From Lentzea fradiae (lineage in GTDB: Bacteria; Actinomycetota; Actinomycetes; Mycobacteriales; Pseudonocardiaceae), in contig NZ_FNCC01000010.1 in the NCBI RefSeq assembly GCF_900100955.1, positions 160,674 to 224,673 of the forward strand: a DNA stretch of 64,000 nt, written 5' to 3'. The position numbers and the translations under genes were made by a program. The notes under the pieces were generated by a model that was not told the origin of the DNA, searched no databases, and saw nothing but the letters and a program-made list of their open reading frames with translations. Below are positions 1 through 8,304 of this stretch, one piece after another (the first letter of the stretch is position 1; each line of letters starts with the position of its first letter).

Positions 1-513
1 TTCCAGCAGCCGTCCCGCGGTCAGGGGGCCCACCGGCACCGGGTCGAACCCCAGGCCGTGCAGGAACTCCGCGACGAGGCCGACTGCTTCGGGGGAGTCG
101 CCGGCGAGGCCGGCCGGGCGGCCGTCCGCGGGTTCCATGTCCTGGTAGGCGATGTGGTTGAGGGCTTTCACCACGTGCGCGCCCGCCAGCCGGGCTGCCA
201 CCTGCTCGCTCGTGCCGAGCGGGGCGTCGGCGGGCGGCCAGTGGTTCATCGCGTCGACGACGACCTTGTCCGCGAACATGCCCGGTTCGAGCGAGCCGAA
301 CCGGTGCCACGGGATCGCCAGCACGACGAGGTCCGCCCCCGCCACGGCGTCGGCGGCGGAGACCGGCACCGCACCCGGCGCCAGGAACTCGATGATCATC
401 TCGATCCGCGCGGGGTCGCCGGAGCCCGCGATCGACACCTGGTGACCCGCACCGACGGCGAGGCGCGCGACGACGGGCCCGACGTGACCCGCACCGAGAA
501 CAGCGATCCGCAC
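1..513 (-). CDS. NADPH-dependent F420 reductase-like / COG2085 NAD(P)-binding protein (3' end off the window)
   Basis: The product runs off the left edge; 171 residues are visible from a GTG start at 513, with AAGAGG about 11 bases upstream. The N-terminus reads VRIAVLGAGHVG, a GxGxxG Rossmann dinucleotide-binding loop, followed by VVLAIPWHRF and VVDAMNHWPP, typical of COG2085 reductases related to F420-dependent NADP reductase and the NAD(P)-binding half of pyrroline-5-carboxylate reductase. Expected role: a cytosolic nicotinamide-dependent redox step; the substrate cannot be told from sequence. It is divergent from the amino-acid transporter operon with about 150 bases between start codons. 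Confidence 0.8.
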   Translation of the reverse strand, partial: MRIAVLGAGHVGPVVARLAVGAGHQVSIAGSGDPARIEMIIEFLAPGAVPVSAADAVAGADLVVLAIPWHRFGSLEPGMFADKVVVDAMNHWPPADAPLGTSEQVAARLAGAHVVKALNHIAYQDMEPADGRPAGLAGDSPEAVGLVAEFLHGLGFDPVPVGPLTAGRLLE

Positions 514-665
514 AGCACACCCGACCTCTTGTAGTTGATGTGTCATCTAGCTTAACCGGACCGTACCCCGGTTATTCCCGCGGGGGATCACCCGCGCGTC
601 GCGCAAGCCCGTCCCGCGGAGTGGATCTTCAGCGGCTCCCGCCCCGATCGCCCTACCCTGCCCGG

Positions 666-2132
666 ATGCGACAAGTCCTCAGGGGCGCGGTGCTGCTCCT
701 GCTGCTCGGGTTCCTCCTCCCCGCCCCGGCGACAGCCCAGCCGCAGCAGCCCGTCGTCCGGGTCGGCACGGAGGGCACCTACCCGCCGTTCTCCTTCCAC
801 GACCCCCAGACCCAGGAGCTGACCGGCTACGACATCGAGGTGGTCGAGGCGATCGCCGCGAAGGCGGGCTGGCGCCTCGAGTTCGTCGAGACGCAGTGGG
901 ACGCGGTCTTCCCCGCGCTCGACGCCGGCCGGATCGACCTGATCGCGAACCAGGTCTCGCGCAACCCCGAGCGCGCCGCGAGGTACGGCCTGTCGAGCAC
1001 CTACACCTACTCGCGCGGTGTGGTCGTCCGCCGCACCGGTGACGACCGGGTCAAGTCGATCGACGACCTCGCTGGCAAGACGACGGCGCAGTCCAGCACC
1101 AGCAACTGGGCGAAGGTCGCCCGCGACGCCGGTGCCCGCGTGGAGGCCGTCGAGGGGTTCGCCCAGGCCGCGGCGCTGCTCCAGCAGGGCCGCGTGGACG
1201 CCATCGTCAACGACAACATCGCCGTCCTCGACTACCTCGCCTCCACCGGGTCGCGGGACGTCGAGATCGCGGGCGACGCCGGGCAGGCGGGCAGCGAGCA
1301 GGTGCTGGCACTGCGCCAGGGTGACACCGCGCTGCTCACCCAGGCGAACCAGGCCATCGTGGCGCTCAAGGCCGACGGCACGCTGCGCGGCATCTCGGAG
1401 AAGTACTTCAAGGCGAACGTGTCCGTCCCCGACGGCGGCGACGCCGACCTCTCGCAGGGACGCGGCTCGCGCAGCACGTGGGAGGTCCTGCGCTCCACGG
1501 CGTGGCCGATGTTCGTCGGCCTGGTCAAGGTCACGATCCCGCTGACGGCGCTGTCGTTCGCGATCGGCCTGGTGCTGGCGCTGCTCGTGGCGCTGGCCAG
1601 GATCTCGCCGTACAAGGTGCTGTCGGGTCTGGCGCGGGCGTTCATCTCGGTCATCCGCGGCACACCGTTGCTGTTGCAGCTGTTCATCGTCTTCTACGGC
1701 CTGCCGCAGATCGGCCTGAAGTTCCCGCCCTTCACCGCCGCCGTCGTGGCGTTCTCGCTGAACGTCGCCGGGTACGCCGCGGAGGTCGTGCGCTCGGCGA
1801 TCCTGTCCGTGCCGCGCGGCCAGTTCGAGGCCGCCTCGACCATCGGGCTCAGCTACCCGCAGACGTTGCGGCGCATCGTGCTGCCTCAAGCCGCGCGCAC
1901 CGCCGTGCCGCCGCTGTCGAACACGCTGCTGTCGCTGCTGAAGGACACCTCGCTCGGCTCGGTCGTCCTGCTGACCGAGCTGTTCCGCGAGTCGCAGCTG
2001 GCCGCGGCCGAGAGCAACGAGTTCCTCGCCCTGTACTCGTTCGCGGGGCTCTACTACTGGGTGATCTGCGTGGCGCTGTCCGCGGCGCAGAAACGACTGG
2101 AGACCAGGCTGAACAGGTACGTGATCGCATGA
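666..2132 (+). CDS. Amino-acid ABC transporter, fused substrate-binding protein and permease
   Basis: 488 residues from ATG 666. This start places a signal peptide (MRQVLRGAVLLLLLGFLLP, cleavage near PATA-Q) at the N-terminus; the frame stays open upstream but that part does not look like protein. Residues about 30-265 form a type II periplasmic amino-acid-binding domain (GTEGTYPPFSF, GYDIEVVEAIA). Residues about 280-488 are a HisM/GlnP-type permease with several membrane helices and the EAA loop EAASTIGLSYPQTLRRIVLP that contacts the ATPase. Such fusions import polar amino acids or cystine. The stop overlaps the next start (ATGA), so the two genes form an operon. The substrate is unknown. 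Confidence 0.9.
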   Translation: MRQVLRGAVLLLLLGFLLPAPATAQPQQPVVRVGTEGTYPPFSFHDPQTQELTGYDIEVVEAIAAKAGWRLEFVETQWDAVFPALDAGRIDLIANQVSRNPERAARYGLSSTYTYSRGVVVRRTGDDRVKSIDDLAGKTTAQSSTSNWAKVARDAGARVEAVEGFAQAAALLQQGRVDAIVNDNIAVLDYLASTGSRDVEIAGDAGQAGSEQVLALRQGDTALLTQANQAIVALKADGTLRGISEKYFKANVSVPDGGDADLSQGRGSRSTWEVLRSTAWPMFVGLVKVTIPLTALSFAIGLVLALLVALARISPYKVLSGLARAFISVIRGTPLLLQLFIVFYGLPQIGLKFPPFTAAVVAFSLNVAGYAAEVVRSAILSVPRGQFEAASTIGLSYPQTLRRIVLPQAARTAVPPLSNTLLSLLKDTSLGSVVLLTELFRESQLAAAESNEFLALYSFAGLYYWVICVALSAAQKRLETRLNRYVIA

Positions 2133-2896
2133 CCGACATCCGCATCGAGGTCACCGGGCTGAGGAAGTCCTTCGGCGAGCTGGACGTCCTGCGCGGCGTC
2201 GACTTCTCGGCGCCGCGCGGCACCTCGACCGTCCTGCTGGGACCGTCCGGCTCCGGCAAGACCACCGTGCTGCGCTCGCTGAACGTCCTCGACACACCGG
2301 ACGCGGGCGTCGTCCGCATCGACGACGTGTCGGTGGACTTCTCGGCGCTGCCACCGGGCAAGGCGGGACGCGCCGAAGCGGCACGGCTGCGGGCGCAGAG
2401 CGGCATGGTGTTCCAGGCGCACAACCTGTTCCCGCACCGCACCGTCCTGCAGAACCTCACGGAGGGCCCGGTCGTCGCCCAGCGGCGCCCGCTCGACGAG
2501 GTCGTGGCCGAGGCACGCGTGCTGCTGGACCAGGTGGGCCTCGCCGACAAGGCCGACGCCTACCCGTACCAGCTCTCCGGCGGACAGCAGCAACGCGTCG
2601 GCATCGCCCGCGCACTCGCTTTGAAACCCCGCGTCGTGCTGTTCGACGAACCGACGTCGGCACTCGATCCGGAACTGGTCGGAGAGGTGCTCGCGGTCAT
2701 CAAAGATCTTGCCTCGGAAGGGTGGACCACGATGATCGTGACGCACGAGATCCGCTTTGCCGAGAAGGTCGCCGACCAGGTCCTGTTCCTCGACGGCGGA
2801 GTGGTCGTGGAGCGAGGAACCCCAGGTCAGGTCATCGGCGACCCCCGCGAGGAACGCACGCGTCGTTTTCTCAGGAGGGTCCTGGAACACGGCTGA
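2129..2896 (+). CDS. Amino-acid ABC transporter ATP-binding protein
   Basis: 255 residues. The Walker A motif GPSGSGKT, Q-loop region MVFQAHNLFPH, ABC signature LSGGQQQR, Walker B VVLFDEPTSALD and switch histidine VTHE are all intact, as in the GlnQ/HisP subfamily (3.A.1.3). It powers import through the fused permease encoded just upstream, with which it overlaps by 4 bases. The product should sit on the cytoplasmic face of the membrane as a homodimer. No terminator-like T-run follows; a regulated leader region for the next gene begins within 15 bases. Confidence 0.93.
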   Translation: MTDIRIEVTGLRKSFGELDVLRGVDFSAPRGTSTVLLGPSGSGKTTVLRSLNVLDTPDAGVVRIDDVSVDFSALPPGKAGRAEAARLRAQSGMVFQAHNLFPHRTVLQNLTEGPVVAQRRPLDEVVAEARVLLDQVGLADKADAYPYQLSGGQQQRVGIARALALKPRVVLFDEPTSALDPELVGEVLAVIKDLASEGWTTMIVTHEIRFAEKVADQVLFLDGGVVVERGTPGQVIGDPREERTRRFLRRVLEHG

Positions 2897-2906
2897 AATG
2901 ATTGTT

Positions 2907-2925
2907 GGAGGATAGGCTCGCCTAA
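2907..2925 (+). promoter_or_regulatory. Iron box-like DtxR/DmdR/IdeR site upstream of the DUF1540 gene
   Basis: GGAGGATAGGCTCGCCTAA matches 15 of 19 positions of the actinobacterial iron-box consensus TTAGGTTAGGCTCACCTAA, with the right half nearly perfect. It lies 80-100 bases before the DUF1540 start codon, where a promoter is expected. Binding by a DtxR-family repressor is inferred. Confidence 0.5.
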
Positions 2926-2947
2926 TCGTTCTCGAATTGCGGGGCTT

Positions 2948-2997
2948 CTGCCGCGGTGGCATCGTCCGGTTCAACCGGACCTTTCCCACCACGGCAG
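2948..2997 (+). promoter_or_regulatory. Nested hairpin in the 5' leader of the DUF1540 gene, overlapping the ribosome binding site
   Basis: Outer arms CTGCCGCGGTGG (2948-2959) and CCACCACGGCAG (2986-2997) pair with one mismatch. Inside lies a perfect GTCCGGTT/AACCGGAC stem (2964-2971 and 2973-2980). The AGGAG ribosome binding site occupies 2996-3000, so the right foot of the outer stem covers its first bases. No T-run follows, which argues against a plain terminator. A translational switch is possible but unproven. Confidence 0.45.
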
Positions 2998-3005
2998 GAG
3001 CGGAC

Positions 3006-3314
3006 ATGACCACCCTCGAGAACCCGGCGATGCCCGCGGTCCACGACTGCACCGTGAGCGACTGCTCGTACAACCACGACGGCTGCCACGCCTTCGCGAT
3101 CACCGTGCGCGGCGACAACGGGGCCGCGGACTGCGGCACGTTCATCCCGCTCGGCACGAAGGGCGGCCTGGACAAGGTCGTCGCGCAGGTCGGCGCCTGT
3201 TCGCGCACGGACTGCGTGCACAACTCCTCACTGGAGTGCACGGCGACGAGCGTGCGCGTCGGGGCGGGCGCGGGCGACCACCTCGCGAACTGCCTGACGT
3301 ACCAGCCGCGCTAG
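3006..3314 (+). CDS. DUF1540 cysteine-rich protein
   Basis: 102 residues from ATG 3006, chosen because AGGAG ends 5 bases upstream; a longer frame to 2937 has no ribosome binding site. The protein holds two DUF1540 modules: DCTVSDCSYNHDGC with a later DCGTF, and ACSRTDCVHNSSLEC with a later NCLTY. That gives two four-cysteine sets suited to binding metal. No signal peptide or membrane segment is visible. The biochemical role of DUF1540 is unknown. The iron-box-like promoter and folded leader suggest expression tied to metal status. Confidence 0.85.
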   Translation: MTTLENPAMPAVHDCTVSDCSYNHDGCHAFAITVRGDNGAADCGTFIPLGTKGGLDKVVAQVGACSRTDCVHNSSLECTATSVRVGAGAGDHLANCLTYQPR

Positions 3315-3376
3315 CGGCCGGTCCCCGCCGCGGTCGCGCAGCAGAGCGTGGCCGCGGTGGTGCCGTGCCGGTCGAG

Positions 3377-3982
3377 TCAGGCCCAGTGGAGGTGCCCGCC
3401 GTCGAGGACGGGCCGCAGGTCCGTCCCGCCGTGCAGCGCACGGGCGGCGTGGTCGAGCATCGCGGTCACGTCCGGGTACACCGGATCGGTGTCGGCACCT
3501 TCGACGTTGTCCCACGCCATCACGCACCCGTGCCGTGGCCCGTCGCGGAGGTCGGCGAACAGGTGGCTGCCGCCGAGGTTGGTCGCCACCGGCACCCACG
3601 CGGGCAGCCACTGCTCGGTGTGCGGAGTGCCCGCCGGGTCCCGCAGCGCCGCCTCCTGCTGGTCCCGCTGCTCCTCCGGAGAGGCCGAGAAGAGGTCGTT
3701 GCGGACCTCCATGACCATCGCGCGGTCGGCGAGCGCCTGGCGGAGGCCCTGCGGCTGCCAGTACCCCGGGACGAGACCCCACAGCAGCCCGGTGTCGCCG
3801 ATGCCGCCGAACCGGCGCCACCACGCGGCGAGCCCGGCGGGCAGCGCGTACCCGATCGCCTCCTCCGCGGCCGTGACGTCTGATGTGGACGGGGGCGGGA
3901 GGAACGCGGCGTGCAGCGCGGGGGAGTTCTCGCTGACCCAGCTTTCGATGTCGGTCCAGCTCTGGTTCTCGGTGCGGCTCAC
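3377..3982 (-). CDS. SMI1/KNR4 family protein
   Basis: 201 residues from GTG 3982. The N-terminal SWTDIESWVSENSP and AAEEAIGYALPAGLAAWWRRFGG segments fit the SMI1/KNR4 fold, in which an alpha-beta domain starts with a helix and the conserved 'LP..L..F....G' stretch. Bacterial members are often immunity proteins against contact-dependent or polymorphic toxins, but many are orphan housekeeping proteins. No toxin gene is adjacent, so an immunity role is not supported here. It is cytosolic, with no signal or membrane segments. Confidence 0.75.
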   Translation of the reverse strand: MSRTENQSWTDIESWVSENSPALHAAFLPPPSTSDVTAAEEAIGYALPAGLAAWWRRFGGIGDTGLLWGLVPGYWQPQGLRQALADRAMVMEVRNDLFSASPEEQRDQQEAALRDPAGTPHTEQWLPAWVPVATNLGGSHLFADLRDGPRHGCVMAWDNVEGADTDPVYPDVTAMLDHAARALHGGTDLRPVLDGGHLHWA

Positions 3983-3990
3983 GGCACGGA

Positions 3991-4815
3991 CTAAAGCATG
4001 GCGAGTGGTGTCGGCCCGTCCGGGGGAGGGAACGCGCGGTCGAGCTCCGCCAGGTCCTCACTCGTCAGCGTGAGGTCGCGGGCTCGCGCGTTGTCGCGGA
4101 CGTGGTCGGCGGTGCCGGCCTTCGGGATGGCGTTCACGTGCGGCAGCCGCAGCACCCAGGCCAGCGCGATCTGGGCGGGCGTGGCGTCATGTCGCCGCGC
4201 CACCGAGGCGAGCGCCGGTGAGCCGAGCAGCCTGCCCTGTTCGACGGGGGAGTAGGCCATGACCGGGATGCCCGCCTCCGCGTGCCACGGCAGCAGGTCG
4301 TGCTCGGGGCCGCGGCGCGTCAGGTTGTAGAGGATCTGGTTGGTCTGGCAGTGGCCGGGCAGCGCCGTCAGCTCGCGCATGTCCGCGAGGTCGAGGTTGC
4401 TGACGCCCCAGTGCCGGATCTTGCCCGCCTCCACGAGCGCGGCGAACCCTTCGAGCGTGGCGGCCAGCGGGTGGTGGCCGCGCCAGTGCAGCAGGTAGAG
4501 GTCGAGCCGGTCGGTGCCCAGGCGGCGCAGGCTGGCCTCGCAGGCCCGGACGGTGCCGGTCGCGCTCGCGTTGCCGGGCAGCACCTTCGACACGAGGAAC
4601 ACCTCGTCGCGGCGCCCGGCGACGGCCTCGCCGACGAGCGACTCCGCGGCGCCGCCCCCGTACATCTCGGCCGTGTCGATCAGCGAGAGGCCGAGGTCGA
4701 GGCCGGTGCGCAGCGCCGTGACCTCCTCGGCGCGCCGGGCGAAGTCCTCCGCCATCATCCACGTCCCCATGCCGAGCGCGGGCATGCCCTCGCCGGACGG
4801 CAGCTGCACGGTCAT
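3991..4815 (-). CDS. Aldo/keto reductase
   Basis: 274 residues from ATG 4815. The (beta/alpha)8 aldo/keto reductase pattern is clear: LIDTAEMYGGGAAESLVGEA holds the catalytic Asp and Tyr, VLVSK-type FLVSKVLP the Lys, LLHWRGHHP the His, and IPKAG the NADPH-binding region. The closest group is the YdbC/YeaE-like 'diketogulonate reductase' type. It should reduce small aldehydes or ketones with NADPH in the cytosol; the substrate is unknown. A longer upstream reading frame is antisense to the next gene and was not used. It is 30 bases from the divergent TVP38 gene. Confidence 0.88.
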   Translation of the reverse strand: MTVQLPSGEGMPALGMGTWMMAEDFARRAEEVTALRTGLDLGLSLIDTAEMYGGGAAESLVGEAVAGRRDEVFLVSKVLPGNASATGTVRACEASLRRLGTDRLDLYLLHWRGHHPLAATLEGFAALVEAGKIRHWGVSNLDLADMRELTALPGHCQTNQILYNLTRRGPEHDLLPWHAEAGIPVMAYSPVEQGRLLGSPALASVARRHDATPAQIALAWVLRLPHVNAIPKAGTADHVRDNARARDLTLTSEDLAELDRAFPPPDGPTPLAML

Positions 4816-4845
4816 GGTCCCCAGCTTGCCCGGTAGGTTGGAGTG

Positions 4846-5484
4846 ATGCGACGTGCGGGCCCGATCCTGTTGGTGCTGCTCGTCGTCGCACTGGCGGTGC
4901 TCGCTCAGGTGGCCGACGTCCCCGACGGCGCCGAGCTGCGTGCTCTGGTCGACGGCGCGGGGGAGGCGGCTCCGCTGGTCTTCGTGGCGGTGTGCGCGGC
5001 GGGCACGGCCGTGTTCTTCCCCAAACCGGTGCTCGCCACGGCGGCGGGCCTGCTGTTCGGCGTGGGGTGGGGGAGTGCGCTCGCCGTCGCGGGGTTCACG
5101 GCGGGGGCGATGATCGCGTTCGGCGTCGCCCGCTGGCTCGGGCGCGAGACGGTGGCGGGCTGGCTGGGGGAGCGGCTGGCGGTGCTCGAACGGGTCTTCG
5201 CCCGGCGCGGCGTCGAGGCGACGCTGGTGGTGCGGCTGTTGCCGGTGGTGCCGTTCACGCTGGCGAACTACGGCGCGGGCGTCACGTCGGTGAAGGCGGC
5301 GCACTTCGCGCTCGGCACGGCGCTGGGGCTGGTGCCGTCGACGGTGCTCGCCGCGGTGCTGGGGGACGCGCTGAGCGACCTCGGGTCACCCCGCTCGCTC
5401 GTCGCGCTCGCGCTGTGGGGCGTGCTGGCGGCCGTCGGCGTGTGGTGGGGGCGGACCCTCGTGACGCAGGCCGCGCGAGCCTGA
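4846..5484 (+). CDS. TVP38/TMEM64 (SNARE-associated) membrane protein
   Basis: 212 residues from ATG 4846; a GTG lies one codon upstream. There are about five or six hydrophobic segments. The family motif region is FFPKPVLATAAGLLFGVGWGSALAVAGFTAGA, followed by FGVARWLGRE and RLLPVVPFTLANYGAG, as in VTT-domain proteins related to DedA, proposed lipid scramblases or transporters. A rho-independent terminator lies 15 bases downstream and is shared with rbpA from the other side. The physiological role is unknown. Confidence 0.85.
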   Translation: MRRAGPILLVLLVVALAVLAQVADVPDGAELRALVDGAGEAAPLVFVAVCAAGTAVFFPKPVLATAAGLLFGVGWGSALAVAGFTAGAMIAFGVARWLGRETVAGWLGERLAVLERVFARRGVEATLVVRLLPVVPFTLANYGAGVTSVKAAHFALGTALGLVPSTVLAAVLGDALSDLGSPRSLVALALWGVLAAVGVWWGRTLVTQAARA

Positions 5485-5498
5485 CCGGGCGCACGCAA

Positions 5499-5529
5499 AA
5501 GCCGTCCCGGCGGGAGACCGGGACGGCTT
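5499..5529. terminator. Bidirectional intrinsic terminator between the TVP38 gene and rbpA
   Basis: AAGCCGTCCCGG (5499-5510) and CCGGGACGGCTT (5518-5529) form a perfect 12-bp stem with a 7-base loop. Read on the minus strand the stem is followed by TT and T-rich sequence, a good terminator for rbpA. Confidence 0.85.
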
Positions 5530-5544
5530 CAGACGTCTGCGAGA

Positions 5545-5889
5545 TCAGGCCGTGCGGGTGCGGCGTCCCCGCAGCTCCTCGAGGCGCTCGTCGAGCAGCT
5601 CCTCGAGCTCGGGGATCGACCGGCGCTCCAGGAGCATGTCCCAGTGCGTGCGCGGGGGCTTGACCTTCTTCACCTCCGGCTCGACCCCGTCGATGATCTT
5701 CGACTCGGTGCCGTGCAGACGGCATTCCCAGGTCGGCGGCAACTCGGCGTCGTCGGAGAACGGGACCTCGAAGTCGTGTCCCTTCGGGCAGGCGTACCGC
5801 GCCGCCCGGCGCGGAGCGAGATCGTGGTTGCGGTCGGTCTCGTAGCTGACTGCTCCGAGCCGGCTGCCACGCAAAACGCGGTCGGCCAT
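5545..5889 (-). CDS. rbpA: RNA polymerase-binding protein RbpA
   Basis: 114 residues, the usual length. It opens MADRVLRGSRLGAVSYETDR and carries the core zinc-binding region YACPKGHDFEVPFSDDAELPPTWEC, then KTHWDMLLERRSIPELEELLDERL, the C-terminal sigma-interacting domain. RbpA binds RNA polymerase and the primary sigma factor and stabilises the open promoter complex in actinobacteria. AAAGGA lies 8 bases before the ATG. A SigR-type promoter candidate is 60-85 bases upstream, consistent with rbpA being a disulfide-stress target in Streptomyces. Confidence 0.97.
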   Translation of the reverse strand: MADRVLRGSRLGAVSYETDRNHDLAPRRAARYACPKGHDFEVPFSDDAELPPTWECRLHGTESKIIDGVEPEVKKVKPPRTHWDMLLERRSIPELEELLDERLEELRGRRTRTA

Positions 5890-5947
5890 GGCGGTGTCCT
5901 TTCGCTCGGCTCAGGGCCGGGGCCCAGGCTTCTTGCTCACCGTGTGC

Positions 5948-5974
5948 AACGCCCGGATTGCTCCGTTTGTTTCC
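5948..5974 (-). promoter_or_regulatory. SigR-like promoter for rbpA
   Basis: On the minus strand GGAAA (5974-5970) is followed after 19 bases by GTT (5950-5948). The SigR/SigH consensus is GGAAT, 18-19 bases, GTT. It lies about 60 bases upstream of the rbpA start. rbpA is a known SigR target in Streptomyces coelicolor; use of this promoter here is inferred. Confidence 0.45.
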
Positions 5975-6128
5975 GGTTCGCTTCTCATGGTCGCCCACAG
6001 TGACGTCGTTCACTCGTCAACGAAGGCTTCCTTCTAATGGATGCGATCGCCGCAGGATCGTGACGCGTTATCAAGCTCCTGCGCTCATGCATCACTCTAA
6101 TGGCCTAGAGCAGGCGGTGTGCACCCGG

Positions 6129-6872
6129 CTAGGCCAAGCGCAGCTGACCACTTTGTGCGACGTCAGGCCCCAGGTCACCTAGCCGGAAGTGACGCCGGCA
6201 GAGCACCTGATAGCGCACAGTAGTTTCGGTGTTGTCCGCAACACCGTTGCTCTCCGTGCCCGACTGGTGCTGTTCCGTGTCGGCGACGAGAACCGTGTCT
6301 CCCGCGCGGATCACCTGGCCTGCCAGCACCCGTGCGTTGAACCGTCCCGGCACCCCGCACCAGCACAGGACCTCGACCTGGATCGCCTTCAGCTCGTCGG
6401 CCAGCTCGAACAGGCGCTGGGAGCCGGGGAACATCTCGCCGCGGAAGTCCGTGGCGAGCCCGAAGCAGTAGACGTCGACCTGGACGTCGTCCGCGAGCTC
6501 CGCCAGCTGCTCCACCTGCTCGCAGGAGAGGAACTGCGCCTCGTCCACGATCAGGTAGTCCACCCGCTTGCCCTGAGCCCACTCCGCCCGCACGAGGTGG
6601 CGGAGATCGTCGTCGCGGATCTCCGCGGCTTCGCGGGTGATGCCGATCCGGCTGGAGATCTGCGGGCGGCCCGAGCGGTCGTGCCGCACGAGCAGCAGCC
6701 CGCGCCGGCCCTGCCGGGAGTTGTTGTGGTCGATCTGCAGCGCGAGCGTCGACTTCCCGCAGTCCATGGGGCCGAAGAAGAACTTGAGGTGCCCCACCAC
6801 CGGCGTCGACCGGCGGGAACCCGCGACAGGAACGGCGGAGAGGGCATCTGTCGGGTCCGGAAGGGCGTCCAC
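6129..6872 (-). CDS. tdk: Thymidine kinase
   Basis: 247 residues from GTG 6872, supported by AGGGTGA about 8 bases upstream; an internal GTG at 6800 would give a more typical length of 223. The P-loop GPMDCGKST (about residues 34-42) and Walker B-like DEAQF (110-114) are intact, and the C-terminal region has Cys/His clusters (CWCGVPGRF, CRRHF) for the structural zinc. The enzyme phosphorylates thymidine with ATP in pyrimidine salvage. A sigma-70-like promoter TTGCTT, 17 bases, TATAGA lies on the minus strand at 7041-7013, inside copy A of a dispersed repeat. Confidence 0.93.
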   Translation of the reverse strand: MDALPDPTDALSAVPVAGSRRSTPVVGHLKFFFGPMDCGKSTLALQIDHNNSRQGRRGLLLVRHDRSGRPQISSRIGITREAAEIRDDDLRHLVRAEWAQGKRVDYLIVDEAQFLSCEQVEQLAELADDVQVDVYCFGLATDFRGEMFPGSQRLFELADELKAIQVEVLCWCGVPGRFNARVLAGQVIRAGDTVLVADTEQHQSGTESNGVADNTETTVRYQVLCRRHFRLGDLGPDVAQSGQLRLA

Positions 6873-7011
6873 GGCGGGTCACCCTAGTGCCTGGATCCCG
6901 ATCATGAGGAATCCCCACGGTCCATCGCCCGACCTCTCGCCCGCGACCTGCTGCTCTCAGGACGGCATAGCCGCAAAACGGGCAGTTCAAACCTCCTTTC
7001 GAATCGGGAAG

Positions 7012-7041
7012 TTCTATAACTTCAGTGTTGACTGAAAGCAA
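7012..7041. repeat. Dispersed 30-bp repeat, copy A (tdk promoter)
   Basis: Contains CTTCAGTGTT and the inverted repeat TTCAGT-gttg-ACTGAA (7021-7036). It matches copy C at 24 of 30 positions without gaps and copy B about as well with one gap. On the minus strand it forms a promoter, TTGCTT-17-TATAGA, pointing to tdk. Confidence 0.6.
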
Positions 7042-7128
7042 CCTCCTCCTGTTGGCGGTTCCCGCGAACGGCAGAACATGAGAATTCTTCAAGTGATGCA
7101 ACGACGCATGGGAAGGGACCGAGAGGCG

Positions 7129-8304
7129 ATGAACCCTGCACGTCTCCTGCTCGCCGTGGTCTGCCTCGGGCTGACCGCCACACCTGCCGCGCACGCCGCC
7201 GACCCGTTGCGCGACGTCGTGATCGTCGGCAACTCCGCCGCCGGCACCGTCACGTTCCTCGACGGACACACGTTCGCCAACGTCGGCACGATCGACGTCG
7301 CCGCCGACAAACAACAACGCATCGACGAGATGGACCCGATCCGCCGCATCGCCTACGAGGTGATCCGCGGCCAGGTGGGGGACAAGTTCGTCGACGACGC
7401 CCACCTCACGCCCGACGGCCGCACGCTGATCGTCTCGCGCGGCAACCTGGGTGACGCCGTGGCCTACGACGTCGCGTCACGGCAGCAGAAGTGGCGCACG
7501 CAGCTCGAAGGCTTCAAGGCCGACCACGCCACGCTGTCGCCCGACGGCACGAAGTTCGTCATCTCCGCCATCACCGCGGAGAAGGTCCAGGTGCTCGACG
7601 CCGCCACCGGCCGGGTGCTCGGCTCGTTCGCGACGGGCGCCTACCCGCACGAGAACATGTACTCGCCCGACGGCAGCCGCATCTACAACATGAGCATCGG
7701 CAACCCGGCGCTGCCCAAGTGGATGAACTGGGCCAAGGGCGCCAAGCGGATCACCGTCGTCGACGCTCAGAGCCTGCAGAAGGTCAGGTCGTACGACTTC
7801 GAGTACGGCGTGCGGCCCGCGGTGATCACGCCGGACGAGAAGACGCTGTACCTGCAGCTGTCCTACCTCAACGGGTTCGCGGAGTTCGACCTGGTCAACG
7901 GCCGGATCACGCGCACGGTGGAGATGCCGTTCAGCGAGGCGGGCCGCAAGCTCAAGGAGGACGAGTACCCGCAGAACTCGGCCCACCACGGCATGGCGCT
8001 CAACGGGGGAGCGGACAAGCTCTGCATGGCCGGCACGATCGACGACTACACCGCCATCGTCTCGCGGCCGGGGCTGACCACCGACGCCTTCGTGCACTAC
8101 CCGGTGGGGGCGTTGCCGTACTGGTCGGTCACGAGCGCGGACGGCAACCACTGCCTGGTCACCCTGTCCAACCTCGACGCCGTCTCGGTCGTGGACTACC
8201 GCACCGGCAGGGAGGTGGCGCGGGTGCCCGTCGGCGACTTCCCGCAGCGCGAACGCCTCGGCAAGCTCCCCGCCAGCATCTTCAATAGCTTCAGTGTCAA
8301 CTAA
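7129..8304 (+). CDS. Secreted YncE-like beta-propeller protein
   Basis: 391 residues from ATG 7129. This start gives a clean signal peptide (MNPARLLLAVVCLGLTATPA, cleavage after AHA); starts at 7078 and 7108 are also open. Repeated blade-like motifs occur: DAHLTPDGRTLIVSRG, ATLSPDGTKFVISAI, NMYSPDGSRIYNM, AVITPDEKTLYLQ and SVTSADGNHCLVTL, each with a beta-strand turn ending in D-G, consistent with a seven-bladed propeller. The ligand or partner is unknown. The last codons (FNSFSVN) lie in copy B of the dispersed repeat, and a strong hairpin begins at the stop codon. Confidence 0.75.
   Translation: MNPARLLLAVVCLGLTATPAAHAADPLRDVVIVGNSAAGTVTFLDGHTFANVGTIDVAADKQQRIDEMDPIRRIAYEVIRGQVGDKFVDDAHLTPDGRTLIVSRGNLGDAVAYDVASRQQKWRTQLEGFKADHATLSPDGTKFVISAITAEKVQVLDAATGRVLGSFATGAYPHENMYSPDGSRIYNMSIGNPALPKWMNWAKGAKRITVVDAQSLQKVRSYDFEYGVRPAVITPDEKTLYLQLSYLNGFAEFDLVNGRITRTVEMPFSEAGRKLKEDEYPQNSAHHGMALNGGADKLCMAGTIDDYTAIVSRPGLTTDAFVHYPVGALPYWSVTSADGNHCLVTLSNLDAVSVVDYRTGREVARVPVGDFPQRERLGKLPASIFNSFSVN

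Noticed and set aside
6640..7035. A short frame over tdk whose end resembles the propeller gene C-terminus (FSVD versus FSVN)
   Set aside because: Most of the frame is the antisense of tdk; the shared ending is explained by the 30-bp dispersed repeat.
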